Part shown: positions 19,412-28,086 of the stretch, piece by piece
Layout of the letters: every line of letters begins with the position of its first letter
Numbering within the stretch: the stretch's first letter is position 1
Source of the DNA: WHSW01 sp963821345
Lineage (GTDB): Bacteria > Actinomycetota > Thermoleophilia > Solirubrobacterales > 70-9
NCBI GenBank assembly: GCA_963821345.1
Contig: CAWGDM010000012.1
Span: 310,001 to 374,000 of the forward strand
Direction: 5' to 3'
DNA: 64,000 bases
Position numbers and translations under genes: made by a program
Notes under the pieces: generated by a model
Seen by the model: only the letters and a program-made list of their open reading frames with translations
Told to the model about the DNA's origin: nothing
Databases searched by the model: none

Positions 19412-20435
19412 TCATCGGTCGAAGAGCGTCGGCTGGTCCGCCGGCGGCGCCGGGGCTGGCTCGAGGTCCGGCCGGATGCCGCGCGGCGCGGTGAATCGGC
19501 GCGTGCGGTCGCCGCCGCGCGCGCGAGCCGAGAGCCGCTCGCGCTCGGCGGGCAGCATGTAGGCGCCGCGGCGGTAGAGGCGTTCGTAGCGGTCGACCAG
19601 GTCGGGGCGGTACTGGCGCAGCCAGTCGAACCAGATCTCGCGCACCTCACCGCGCAGGTGCAGGCCGACCCCGCCAATGCTCTGCGCGCCGGCCTCCCCG
19701 ACCGCCTCGACCAGCTCCTCGACCTGGCCCGGGGCATCGTTGACGCCCGGGATCAGCGGCGCGATCAGCACCCCGGTCGGGATCCCGGCCCGGCTGAGCT
19801 CGGCGAGCGCCTCGATCCGCTTGCGCGGATGCGGGGTGTGGGGCTCGGTCAGCCGCCAGGCCTTCTCCTCCAGCGTCGGAATCGAGAGGTTGGCGACGAA
19901 CTCGGTCCGCTGCGCCAGCTCGCGCATCAGGCCGAGATCGCGCAGCAGCAGCGGCGACTTGGTCAGCACCGAGCACGGGTTGGCGTAGTCGCGCATCGCC
20001 TCCCAGATTCCCTCCATCAGCCGGTAGCGGCTCTCGACCCACTGGTAGGGGTCGGTGTTGGTGCCGAGGGCGACGTGCTCGCCGCGCCACGACGGCCGTC
20101 CGAGCTCGGCGCGGACCAGCTCCGGGACGTTGACCTTGACGACGATCTCGCGCTCGAAGTCCTCGCGGGCGTTCAGGTCCAGGTACTTGTGGGTGGGCCG
20201 GGCGAAGCAGTAGGCCTAAGACGCACGCATGGGTGCAGCCACGAAACGGGTTGATCGTCCACCGGAACGGCATCCTCGATCGCTCCGGGACGCGGTTCAG
20301 GCCCGACTTCGCCTCGACCTCGTGAAATCGGATCCCGAGCGCCTCGGGTGCGTCGAAGGTGCGAACCGTGGACTCACCGATCCCGGGCAGCGCACCCTGC
20401 GTGCCTGCTCCCTTCCGAAGGTTCTCCCAACGCAT
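19412..20435 (-). pseudogene. Rv2578c-family radical SAM protein, interrupted by a 7-bp insertion
   Basis: The two frames join into a 338-residue protein of the mycobacterial Rv2578c family (SplB/radical SAM type). It reads MRWENLRKG...GALPGIGES, FHEVEAKSGLNRVP, MPFRWTINPFRGCTHAC, then after the break YCFARPTHKYLDL, LGTNTDPYQWVESRY and a C-terminal PTLFDR. The iron-sulphur motif should read CTHACVYC (CxxxCxxC). It is split between V and Y by seven extra bases (about 20213-20219, around a TAGGCCTA palindrome), which remove the third cysteine and shift the frame. Without them, 1,017 bases give an exact frame. A LexA-type box abuts the ATG. This may be a real inactivating insertion or an assembly error. 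Confidence 0.88.
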
Positions 20436-20450
20436 CGAACATATGTTCGC
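20435..20450 (-). promoter_or_regulatory. LexA (SOS) box upstream of the radical SAM gene
   Basis: TCGAACATATGTTCGC (plus strand) is a near-perfect palindrome matching the actinobacterial LexA consensus TCGAAC-N4-GTTCGA, with one mismatch at the end. It directly abuts the ATG at 20435 and includes a possible -10 (TATGTT), so bound LexA would block initiation. The core GAACATATGTTC differs by one base from the box in front of lexA in this window. Confidence 0.8.
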
Positions 20451-20480
20451 AGACGGGTCGGACGAAGGCCGGCCGTGGAC

Positions 20481-21518
20481 CTAGAGCTCGAGCTCGGCGG
20501 GAGTGACCCGGAGCTCGCGCAGGGCGCCGTCGCGGACCAGCCGCAGCTTCGCCTCCGCGCCGATCCGCTCGGCGACCATCAGCCGCTGCAGATCGGATGC
20601 CGACTCGATCGGATCGCCGTCGAGCTCGAAGATCACGTCGCCGACCCGTAGCCCGGCGATCGCGGCCGGGCTCGCGTCAACGATCTCGACCACCTCCACC
20701 CCGCGCTCGGCGCCGGCCGCTGCGCGGGCCTTCGGTGGCAGCGGCGCCGGGCCGCCGGCGATTCCCAGATAGGCGCGACGCACGCGGCCCTCGGAGATCA
20801 GCGCGGCGACGATCCGCTGGGTGGTCGGGCTGACCGGGACCGCGAGCCCGAGCCCGACGCCGGCGACCGCGGTATTGACGCCGACCACGCGGCCCCGACC
20901 GTCCGCGAGCGCGCCGCCCGAGTTGCCCGGGTTGAGCGCCGCGTCGGTCTGGATCACGTTGTCGATCACCCGCACGCCGCGTCCCGCGCGTGTCGGCAAC
21001 GCCCGCCCGAGCGCCGAGACAACGCCGGCCGTGACCGAGCCCTCGAACCCGTGCGGATTGCCGATCGCGACCACGAGCTGCCCGACGCGTAGGTCCTCGG
21101 CGTCGCCGAATTCGGCCGCGACCAGCTCGCCGTCCTCGACCCGGATCACCGCGAGGTCCGAAAGCGGGTCGGAGCCGGCGACCGTGAACCGCAACTCGCG
21201 CCCGTCCGTGAACCGGGCGCTGCCGCCGTCGCCGCTCCCGACGACGTGCGCGGAGGTGAGCAGGAAGCCGTCGTGGGTGATCGCGATCCCGCTGCCGGCC
21301 CCGACCTGGACCCGGCCGCGGCGGCCGCGGCGCTGGACCCGCAGGCTGGCCACCGACGGCGACAGCCGCTCGGCCACCCCAGAGACCGCGCGCGAGTAGG
21401 CGTCGAGCGCTTCCTCGTCGCTGGGCGGGTCGTCAACCGGGACGTCGAAGGCGGAGGCGGAGTCGGAGTCGGGCCCCGGCACGGGCGCCCTCCCCTCGAT
21501 CAGGCGCAGTTTGGTCAC
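20481..21518 (-). CDS. HtrA/DegP-like serine protease with PDZ domain, no export signal
   Basis: The 345-residue trypsin-like protease has the full triad: H91 (LLTSAHVV), D121 (SDLAVI) and S200 (NPGNSGGAL). One C-terminal PDZ domain follows at about residues 255-340 (SPAAIAGLRVGDVIFELDGDP). In contrast to typical HtrA proteins it has no signal peptide or membrane anchor. The first 40 residues are acidic and proline-rich (DVPVDDPPSDEEALDAYSRA), so a cytoplasmic location is predicted unless the true start lies elsewhere. It is followed by the radical SAM gene, which has its own SOS-type promoter. Confidence 0.92.
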   Translation of the reverse strand: MTKLRLIEGRAPVPGPDSDSASAFDVPVDDPPSDEEALDAYSRAVSGVAERLSPSVASLRVQRRGRRGRVQVGAGSGIAITHDGFLLTSAHVVGSGDGGSARFTDGRELRFTVAGSDPLSDLAVIRVEDGELVAAEFGDAEDLRVGQLVVAIGNPHGFEGSVTAGVVSALGRALPTRAGRGVRVIDNVIQTDAALNPGNSGGALADGRGRVVGVNTAVAGVGLGLAVPVSPTTQRIVAALISEGRVRRAYLGIAGGPAPLPPKARAAAGAERGVEVVEIVDASPAAIAGLRVGDVIFELDGDPIESASDLQRLMVAERIGAEAKLRLVRDGALRELRVTPAELEL

Positions 21519-21528
21519 TACCCGGAGC

Positions 21529-22179
21529 CTAGCCGGGTGGGTGCGTCGGCCTGACCAGTGCGGCCGCCCGCGGGATCACCTCGGGTGGTAGCCAGTGGCC
21601 GGCATCGGTCTCGTGGTAGTCGACCGCGAGCCCGGCCGCCGTCAGCCGCTCGGCAGCCTGCCGGGCGAACTCGACCGAGATCACCGGGTCGTTGGCGCCG
21701 TGGTGGATCAGTACCGGCAGGCCCTCGCGACCGTCGAGCTCGGCGGCCCAGCCGTCGACGGTGGGAATGAACCCGCTGAAGGCGAGGATTGCCTTCGGCG
21801 ACGGCCGCCCGAGCCCAAGCCCGACCGCGTACGACATCACCGCGCCCATCGAGAAGCCGCCGATGACGGTGCGCTCCCAATCGAGCCCGCGCTCGGCCAG
21901 CAGCTGGTCGCAAAACGAGGTCAGCGCGGCATAGCTGCCGGCGAAGGTCACCGGGTCGGGGTAACCGACGCGCGGCACCAGGTACCAGTGGCGCCCGCCC
22001 GGCGGGACGTCGGTAAGCGGCGCCCCGGTGGTCACCCCGAGCAGCCGGCGCTCGGGGTCGAGCGCGTCGAGCAGGCCGTGGAGATCGTTCTCGTCGGCGC
22101 CGCGGCCGTGGTTGAGGATCAGCGCGCCCTCGGCCTCGCCGGCGGGCTCGCGGATCCGGTGGACGAGTCCACCGGTCAC
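21529..22179 (-). CDS. Carboxylesterase/phospholipase family hydrolase (MhqD-like)
   Basis: A 216-residue alpha/beta hydrolase with oxyanion motif LILNHGRGADENDL, nucleophile elbow GFSMG, catalytic Asp in HHGANDPVI and His in TDAGHWLPPE. It resembles YitV/MhqD-type esterases. Its GTG is nested in the stop of the ring-cleaving dioxygenase gene (GTGA at 22179-22176). The dioxygenase-esterase-MarR set has the same makeup as the MhqR-controlled quinone-detoxification genes of Bacillus. I infer a role in hydrolysing products of aromatic or quinone breakdown. Confidence 0.88.
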   Translation of the reverse strand: MTGGLVHRIREPAGEAEGALILNHGRGADENDLHGLLDALDPERRLLGVTTGAPLTDVPPGGRHWYLVPRVGYPDPVTFAGSYAALTSFCDQLLAERGLDWERTVIGGFSMGAVMSYAVGLGLGRPSPKAILAFSGFIPTVDGWAAELDGREGLPVLIHHGANDPVISVEFARQAAERLTAAGLAVDYHETDAGHWLPPEVIPRAAALVRPTHPPG

Positions 22180-23093
22180 CGTGAGACGGTCTGCCGCGGG
22201 TTGGTGACCGGGGTCAGCACCGACTCGATCTGCTCGCGCTGGTCCTCGAGGAACGGCGGCAGGATCAGCTTCTCGCCCAGGTGCTCGGGATCCTCGTCGA
22301 CGCCGAAGCCGGGACCCAGCGTCGCGATCTCGAACAGCACCCCGCTGGGCTCGCGGAAGTAGATCGACCTGAACCAGAAGCGGTCGATGACCGGGGTCGG
22401 CCGGGCGCCGCCGGCGATCGCTCGCTGGCGCCAGTCGAGGTGTTCGTCCATCGCCGACGCCCAGGCGATGTGGTGGACGGTGCCGGCGCCCTCAAGGCCG
22501 GGCTGGGCCGGGGCCTGGTCGTAGCTCCAGAGTCCACCGCGCGAGTTGCCGCGCGCCTCCCAGCCGTCGCCGACGCGCTCGAATTCGAGCTCGCCGAGCA
22601 GCTCGGCGCTGCGCGCGGGATCGGCGGCGTACGCGCGCGCCGCGTGGAAGCCCTGCAGCGCCAGCTCGGCCGGGACCTCGGGGTGGTCGGCGATCAGCGG
22701 CTGGTCGGCGACCGTGGCGACGACCAGCTGGTGGTGGAGGCCCTCCGGGTCGGCGAAGGTCAGCGAGTCACCGTCGCGCTCGGCCGCGGTCCCGGCCGCC
22801 GCCAGGCGGTCGGCCCAGAAGTCGAGCGCGGCGGTCGAGGCGACGCGCCAGACGATCGTGTGGACCATGCCGGCGCCGGCGCGGCCCAGCGGCGCGCCGC
22901 GAAACTCGAAGAAGGTGATGTCGGCGCCGGGGCTGCCATGCTCGTCGGCGTAGAACAGGTGGTAGACGCTCGGCGCATCCTGGTTGACGGTCTTCTTCAC
23001 CATCCGCAGCCCGAGCGTGCCGGCGTAGAAGTCGACGTTCGCCTGTGCGTCGGCGGTGATCGCGGTGATGTGGTGGATGCCCTCGAGCTTCAT
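22176..23093 (-). CDS. Ring-cleaving dioxygenase of the glyoxalase superfamily (MhqO-like)
   Basis: This vicinal-oxygen-chelate protein has two glyoxalase-like halves. MKLEGIHHITAITADAQANV starts the first, and VHHIAWASAMDEH marks the second, followed by RFWFRSIYFREPSGVLFEIA with a metal-ligand glutamate. The C-terminal LGEKLILPPFLEDQR block is typical of MhqO/MhqE-type ring-cleaving dioxygenases. The ATG at 23093 is preferred over 23120 because AGGAGAGAG lies close upstream. It heads a two-gene operon with the esterase and is divergent from a MarR regulator. Fe(II) cleavage of hydroquinones or catechols is inferred from the family. Confidence 0.9.
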   Translation of the reverse strand: MKLEGIHHITAITADAQANVDFYAGTLGLRMVKKTVNQDAPSVYHLFYADEHGSPGADITFFEFRGAPLGRAGAGMVHTIVWRVASTAALDFWADRLAAAGTAAERDGDSLTFADPEGLHHQLVVATVADQPLIADHPEVPAELALQGFHAARAYAADPARSAELLGELEFERVGDGWEARGNSRGGLWSYDQAPAQPGLEGAGTVHHIAWASAMDEHLDWRQRAIAGGARPTPVIDRFWFRSIYFREPSGVLFEIATLGPGFGVDEDPEHLGEKLILPPFLEDQREQIESVLTPVTNPRQTVSR

Positions 23094-23125
23094 CGTCTCT
23101 CTCCTGTCTGGCCTGTCCAAAGTAG

Positions 23126-23142
23126 TTGACTAGTCAAATATA
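23126..23142. promoter_or_regulatory. Palindromic operator between the dioxygenase and marR genes
   Basis: TTGACTAGTCAA (23126-23137) is a perfect 12-bp palindrome. On the minus strand it directly follows a -10-like TATATT (23142-23137), so it would cover the transcription start of the dioxygenase operon. It lies in the 89-base divergent region. This is the expected position for repression by the adjacent MarR protein. Confidence 0.6.
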
Positions 23143-23182
23143 TCAGATAGTTGCGCCCACAAGCACTGTTACCCTCGAATCC

Positions 23183-23662
23183 ATGGATTCATCTTCCTCC
23201 CTGCTCGACGACCGCGAGCTCGCGGCCTGGCGGGGAATGCTCGAGACGCACAGCCGGCTGGTGCACGAGCTCGACGCCGAGCTCGAGCGCGACCACGGAC
23301 TTCCGCTGAGCTCCTACGAGGTGCTGATGTACCTGGGCGACGCCAAGGGCGGTCGGCTGCGGATGGGCGAGCTCGCGGACCGGCTGCTGCTCAGCCGCAG
23401 CGGGATCACCCGGCTGGTCGACCGGCTCGTCGGCCAGGGCCTGATCGCGCGCGAGCGCTGCAGCAATGACGGGCGCGGATACTTCGCCCTGCTCACCGAC
23501 GCCGGCCGCGAGAAACTCGCGGCCGCCCGCCCCGCCCACCTCGACGGCGTCCGTCGCCACTTCCTCGCACGCCTCGACGACCGCGAGATCGACGCGCTCG
23601 GCGGGATCTGGGCGCACCTGCAAGGCGAACGTCCCGGATCAGGCTTGGACGAAGCGGCCTGA
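23183..23662 (+). CDS. MarR-family transcriptional regulator
   Basis: The 159-residue winged-helix protein has the MarR core: LSSYEVLMYLGDAKGGRLRM, recognition helix LLLSRSGITRLVDRLVGQGL and the wing RERCSNDGRGYFALLTDAGR. The ATG at 23183 fits the family N-terminus better than the earlier in-frame ATG at 23126, which lies in the operator. It is divergent from the dioxygenase-esterase operon and probably represses both directions until relieved by quinones or other phenolic electrophiles, as for MhqR. No single sensing cysteine is obvious apart from the one in ERCSND. Confidence 0.92.
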   Translation: MDSSSSLLDDRELAAWRGMLETHSRLVHELDAELERDHGLPLSSYEVLMYLGDAKGGRLRMGELADRLLLSRSGITRLVDRLVGQGLIARERCSNDGRGYFALLTDAGREKLAAARPAHLDGVRRHFLARLDDREIDALGGIWAHLQGERPGSGLDEAA

Positions 23663-23685
23663 ATTCGGCCGCTACGCTCAACGCC

Positions 23686-25077
23686 ATGACTCTCGAATCA
23701 ACCGCCCAGTCAACGACGACCATCGACAGCAAGCGCGTCGCCGAGCTCACCGAGCGCGAGATGCAGAAGCTCGCCGAGCGCACGCCGCAGTCCAAGCAGC
23801 GCTACGAGCGCGCGGTCAAGGTGATGCCGGGCGGCGTCCCCTCCTCGTTCCAGGTCAACAAGCCCTGGCCCGTCTATCTGAAGCGCGGCGAGGGCGCCCG
23901 AGTCTGGGACGTCGACGGGTTCGAGTACGTCGACTTCCACAACGGCTTCGGCGTGATGGCCGTCGGCCACGCGAACCCGACGATCGGCGAGGCGGTCAAG
24001 GCCCGGATCGACCTCGGCACCCACTTCGCCGCTCCCACCGACGGCTCGATCGTCGTCGCCGAGGAGCTCGCCGACCGCTGGGGCCTGCCCCAGTGGCGGT
24101 TCACGAACTCGGGCACCGAGTCGACGATGGCTGCCGTCCACCTCGCCCGCGGGGTTAGCGGCCGCGACACGATCCTGAAGATCGAGGGTTCCTACCACGG
24201 CCACCACGACTCGGTCATGGTCAGCGTCTACCCGCCGCTCGAGGCGCTGGGCGATCGCGACGACCCGCGCTCCGTCCCCTACGGCGCCGGCTACCCGCTG
24301 GCGCTGACGGAGCTCACCCGCGCGGTCCCGTTCAATGATGCCGACGCGCTCGAGAGCGTGCTCGGCAAGCTCGAGGGCCAGGTCGCCGGGCTGATCATGG
24401 AGCCGGCGATGATGAACATCAACATCATCCCGCCGGTCGACGGCTACCTCGAGCGAGTGCGCGAGCTCTGCACGCAGCACGGCGTGAAGCTGATCTTCGA
24501 CGAGGTCAAGACCGGCGCGACGATCGCCCGGGGCGGCGCCACCGAGCGCTTCGGCGTGATGCCGGACATCGTCACGCTGGCGAAGGCCACCTGCGGCGGC
24601 TACCCGGGCGGGGCGATCGGGATGACCGCCGAGCTCGGCGAGGCGATCGCCGACGACACCGTGGTTCAGTACGGGACCTTCAACGGCAACCCGCTGGTGA
24701 TGGCGGCCGCGGAGGCGACCCTGACCAAGGTGCTGACCCCGGACGCCTACGAACAGCTCGAGTCGGCCAACAACTGGCTGCTCGGCCGCTGCGACGAGAT
24801 CATCGAGAAGTACGGCCTCCCCTGTTACACGCAGGGGATCGGCGCCAAGGGCTGCGTCGTCTTCTCGAGCGAGCCGCTACGCGAGTACCGCGACTACCTG
24901 ACCAAGGTCGACGGCGACCTCTCCACCCTGGCCTGGCTCTACCACATGAACCACAACGTGTTCATGACCCCAGGCGTCGAGGAGGAGTGGACGATCTCGA
25001 TCGCGCACTCGGAGGCCGACCTGCAGGTCTTCGCCGACGCGCTCGAGGCGTTCGCGCGCGACGTCACCGCGAGCTAG
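23686..25077 (+). CDS. Class III PLP-dependent aminotransferase (HemL-like)
   Basis: A 463-residue fold-type I aminotransferase related to glutamate-1-semialdehyde aminomutase (RYERAVKVMPGGVPSSF, FTNSGTESTMAAVHLAR, SYHGHHDS, FDEVKTG). The PLP lysine is K300 in VTLAKATCGGYPGG. It differs from true HemL in the active-site loop (CGGYPGGA rather than GGGxPVGA) and has a longer N-terminus, so it is better named as an aspartate-aminotransferase-family class III enzyme with unknown amino donor. It follows marR by 23 bases. The GST and a small protein follow within 5-12 bases, forming a probable operon. Confidence 0.9.
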   Translation: MTLESTAQSTTTIDSKRVAELTEREMQKLAERTPQSKQRYERAVKVMPGGVPSSFQVNKPWPVYLKRGEGARVWDVDGFEYVDFHNGFGVMAVGHANPTIGEAVKARIDLGTHFAAPTDGSIVVAEELADRWGLPQWRFTNSGTESTMAAVHLARGVSGRDTILKIEGSYHGHHDSVMVSVYPPLEALGDRDDPRSVPYGAGYPLALTELTRAVPFNDADALESVLGKLEGQVAGLIMEPAMMNINIIPPVDGYLERVRELCTQHGVKLIFDEVKTGATIARGGATERFGVMPDIVTLAKATCGGYPGGAIGMTAELGEAIADDTVVQYGTFNGNPLVMAAAEATLTKVLTPDAYEQLESANNWLLGRCDEIIEKYGLPCYTQGIGAKGCVVFSSEPLREYRDYLTKVDGDLSTLAWLYHMNHNVFMTPGVEEEWTISIAHSEADLQVFADALEAFARDVTAS

Positions 25078-25089
25078 GCGAGCGGGCCG

Positions 25090-25716
25090 ATGGCGGGCGG
25101 GCCCGCGGTCCGGGTGTACCGGGCCGAGTGGTCCACCAACTGCGAGCGCGTCGGCCTCGCGCTCGCCTACAAGGGGATCGAGGCCCAGTCGGTCCTGATC
25201 GAGTACTCGAACCGCGGCCCGGTCGAATCGATCAGCGGTCAGCCCCTTGTCCCCGTGATCGAGGACGCCGGCGAGGTGATCACCGACTCGGTCGCGATCT
25301 TGCGCCACCTGGAGCGGCGGACGCCCGAGCCGCCGCTGTTCCCCGCCGACCTGCGCTCCGCGGTTGACGGTTTCATCGATTGGTTCGAGCGCGACTACAA
25401 GGGGCCGCCGAACGCGATCGACGACGAGCTCGGCGGCGACCAGCCCGACCCCGGGCTCGTCGCGCAGATGGGCGCCCGGATGCGGGAGAACGTCGATCGG
25501 ATCGAGGCGATGCTCGACCGCCGCGAGTACCTGTTCGGAGAGCTGACCGCCGCCGACTTCGTCGCCTACCCGTTCCTCAAGTACGCGGTCGCCCGCGACG
25601 CGGCCGATACCGAGCCCTTCCACGTCATTCTCGCCGACCACCAGCCGCTCGGCGACTCGCACCCGGGCGTTTGCGCCTGGGTCGAGCGCATCGGCGCGAT
25701 GCCGCGCGCATACTGA
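25090..25716 (+). CDS. Glutathione S-transferase family protein
   Basis: The 208-residue protein has the thioredoxin-like GST N-domain with cis-proline and gamma-glutamyl contact motif (GQPLVPVIEDAGEVITDSVAIL), then an all-helical C-domain (MRENVDRIEAMLDRREYLFG, TAADFVAYPF). The usual catalytic Ser/Cys region reads AEWSTNCERV. Actinobacteria mostly use mycothiol instead of glutathione, so the actual thiol is uncertain. It lies 12 bases after the aminotransferase gene and is probably co-transcribed. Confidence 0.88.
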   Translation: MAGGPAVRVYRAEWSTNCERVGLALAYKGIEAQSVLIEYSNRGPVESISGQPLVPVIEDAGEVITDSVAILRHLERRTPEPPLFPADLRSAVDGFIDWFERDYKGPPNAIDDELGGDQPDPGLVAQMGARMRENVDRIEAMLDRREYLFGELTAADFVAYPFLKYAVARDAADTEPFHVILADHQPLGDSHPGVCAWVERIGAMPRAY

Positions 25717-25721
25717 GATCG

Positions 25722-26000
25722 ATGAGCGACGAGATCTCGGAGCTGCGCGACCGGGTCGCCGAGCTCGAGCGCCGGGTCGCGGTCCTCTTCCAGCAGACCG
25801 GAGCCGCCGACTGGGAGGCCGACGCACGCTCGGCCCCGCCGGTCTCCGACGAGGTGCGCCAACTCCTCGCCGAGGGCGAGACCCGGAAGGCCGCGAAGCT
25901 CTACATGCAGCAGACGGGCGCCGGGATCGGCGAGGCGACCGCCGCGCTCGGCGAGCTCTCGAAGGAGCTGCGCGAGGGGTCGAGCGGCGCCGGGCCCTAG
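25722..26000 (+). CDS. Small coiled-coil protein with an L7/L12-like C-terminal segment
   Basis: The 92-residue protein starts with a heptad-rich helix (ISELRDRVAELERRVAVLFQ) and ends with DEVRQLLAEGETRKAAKLYM followed by QQTGAGIGEATAAL. That last part resembles the helix pattern of the ribosomal L7/L12 C-terminal domain (VxxLLxxGxxxxAxKLxxxxTGxGLxEA). Such small proteins are common near actinobacterial house-keeping genes, but their function is unknown. The ATG is 5 bases after the GST stop, so it belongs to that operon. Its TAG shares the tetranucleotide CTAG with the stop of the convergent oxidase gene. Confidence 0.75.
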   Translation: MSDEISELRDRVAELERRVAVLFQQTGAADWEADARSAPPVSDEVRQLLAEGETRKAAKLYMQQTGAGIGEATAALGELSKELREGSSGAGP

Positions 26001-28012
26001 CGCTTCGGCTCCGCCCGCTTGCGCTTCAGCTTCAGCGTGGTCTGCTGGGTGGCGGGCTGGCCGCCGGTCGGGGTGAAGGTGATCTCCGGACTCACCCTCG
26101 CCCGGCCTGTCTTCTTCAGCCTCCGCTTCGCCTTGCCCTTGGGGACGACCTTGAGCCGGAAGGTGCCTGCCGCGTCGACCGAGTCCGCCGGTCCCCGCGT
26201 TCGCAGGCGACTGCCCGCGAGCGTGAGCTCGCCGGCGCCGGGTACGGTGACCTTGATCGTCGCCGTGCCCTTTCTCTTGTTCAGCTTCGTCTTGCCGATC
26301 GAGAAGTCGTTCGGCGGGTCGGCGATCAACGGCGGCGCGGGCGCGTCCGGGTCGACGCGCACCATCTTCGCGACCGACGGGACGCCGTTCGAGTCGATCA
26401 CGAACAGCATGTAGACGCCCGGAGGCGCGATGTTCGCGTTCTGCGGGGAGGTGGCGACGAGCTTCCCGGAGCCGGGCTGGAACTGGAGCGGTATGTAGCG
26501 CTGCTCCATGTTCACCGAGTGCGTCACGGCGCCCAGCCGGACTAGCGCCACCTTGCCGATCGCATCGCCGGACTGCGTGGCGACCGAGAACGGCGTGTCA
26601 TAGGGGACCGCCGCGGGTGCGGAGGTGATCGCGGGCCGCTGGGCGAGTTGACCGGACCCGTCGTGCTTGAACAGGTACGGCGGGGAGAACACCTCGGCGT
26701 TCTTCTCGAGGTAGCCGACCTGATCGCAGTACGTGCAGACACCGCCGCCGGCCGAGAGCACCCGTCCGTCCGGAAGCAGCAGGGCGGTCGAGTGGTACTG
26801 GCGAGTCTCCTGCATCGCCGCCAGAGTCGTCCAATGCCCCGTGGAGGGATCCCACAGCTCGGCGTTGTAGACGCCGTTGTCCAGGTCGACGAAATAAGAG
26901 CCGCTGGAGTTGCCGCCGGTGGCGAGCACCGTCCCGTCGGCGAGGACGGTGAGGTTGTGCTGCCGGCGACCGGTCTCCATCGGGTCCGTCGGCGAAACCT
27001 GCGGCGCGCCTGTGTTCACGTCGATGACGACCGCCGTATCGGTGGACGGACCACCGCCCGCGACGAGGATCTTGCCGATGTCGAAGAGCGCGTGTCCACC
27101 GTAGTCGCGAAACACGGCGTCGCGGTCCCCGTGGTTCTGCCATGCGCCGGCGCCCGATGTGTCGAGGCTGTACATGGTCGTGTCGGGGCCCGAGTTGAAG
27201 GTTCGGCCGTCCGGCGCGACGTCCATCCACGGGTACAGCGGCTGGGCCAGGGGCGCTGCGTCGAGCCTGCGGATGCTGCCGTCGGTCGCGCGCACCTCCG
27301 GTACGTCGGCCAGGCCCTGGGTGGCTACGTCGACCTGGCCGGAGCTGATCAGCATCTCCCCGTCGTCCAGCGGGGTCACGGTGGGATACCAGCGCTCCTC
27401 CGACATGTCCGGGCCCCGGGTCCAGGTGTTGGTGGCGAAGTCGAAGATGTGCGTCTGCGCGATCCCGTCGCCGGCGCCCTGATTTCCACCGGCAGCGAAC
27501 AGCCTCCCGTCCGCCAGGTGGGCGAGGCCGGCACAGAAGATGTTGAAGCCCGTGGTCACGGTCGCCGGCGTCTGGACGCCGGTCGCGGGGTCCCAGACCG
27601 TGGCCCGGGTGAACGGCGTGCCCCCGGCGGGCTTATCGGCGGCGTCGAGCATCGAGTCCCAGGCGACCACCTTTCCGTTCGGGAGCAGGGCGGCGTGGAT
27701 CGCGACCACGGGCCAGTCTTCGACGGGGCCCCACTGGCCGACCACGCCCGGGTCGTCGCCGACCGCTTGCGCAGCCGCCCTGGCATCTGCGGCCGTGGCG
27801 GCCTCGCTGCGCCGCTCGAGCCGCCGCTCCTGTGCGGGGGTGTGGGTCACCGCGTCCTCGGTCATGTGCCCCCGCACCGTTTCCGTGGTGAGCTCGTGCG
27901 CACGCGCGGTCGGCGCGCCCGCGCTCGCCAAGAGCACGGCGGCGAGCACTGCGATGAAAGGCAGATTCGGTCGGGGACTCGCATCCCCGGAGATGAGGAC
28001 CCCGCGCATCAC
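25997..28012 (-). CDS. Secreted copper-radical oxidase (galactose/glyoxal oxidase family, GlxA-like)
   Basis: The 671-residue protein has a signal peptide ending near ARAHE, a kelch beta-propeller and a C-terminal DUF1929 domain. Every residue of the galactose-oxidase copper site can be matched: C160 (FNIFCAGLAH) for the Cys-Tyr thioether with Y209 (ERWYP), Y406-H407 (TRQYHSTALLLPDGRV) and H498 (VTHSVNMEQRYIPLQ). It would oxidise an alcohol or aldehyde with O2 to give H2O2. Streptomyces GlxA acts on cell-surface glycans. A basic ~100-residue C-terminal extension (KRKGTATIKVTVPGAG, then GKAKRRLKKTGRARV) is typical of Solirubrobacter secreted proteins. It is monocistronic. Confidence 0.92.
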   Translation of the reverse strand: MMRGVLISGDASPRPNLPFIAVLAAVLLASAGAPTARAHELTTETVRGHMTEDAVTHTPAQERRLERRSEAATAADARAAAQAVGDDPGVVGQWGPVEDWPVVAIHAALLPNGKVVAWDSMLDAADKPAGGTPFTRATVWDPATGVQTPATVTTGFNIFCAGLAHLADGRLFAAGGNQGAGDGIAQTHIFDFATNTWTRGPDMSEERWYPTVTPLDDGEMLISSGQVDVATQGLADVPEVRATDGSIRRLDAAPLAQPLYPWMDVAPDGRTFNSGPDTTMYSLDTSGAGAWQNHGDRDAVFRDYGGHALFDIGKILVAGGGPSTDTAVVIDVNTGAPQVSPTDPMETGRRQHNLTVLADGTVLATGGNSSGSYFVDLDNGVYNAELWDPSTGHWTTLAAMQETRQYHSTALLLPDGRVLSAGGGVCTYCDQVGYLEKNAEVFSPPYLFKHDGSGQLAQRPAITSAPAAVPYDTPFSVATQSGDAIGKVALVRLGAVTHSVNMEQRYIPLQFQPGSGKLVATSPQNANIAPPGVYMLFVIDSNGVPSVAKMVRVDPDAPAPPLIADPPNDFSIGKTKLNKRKGTATIKVTVPGAGELTLAGSRLRTRGPADSVDAAGTFRLKVVPKGKAKRRLKKTGRARVSPEITFTPTGGQPATQQTTLKLKRKRAEPKR

Positions 28013-28086
28013 CTAGATCCTACGATCAACGCACCTGGTGCGGCGAAATTTCTAGGCCAGGGCCACCGGCGGGTAGCCTCGAAGCG

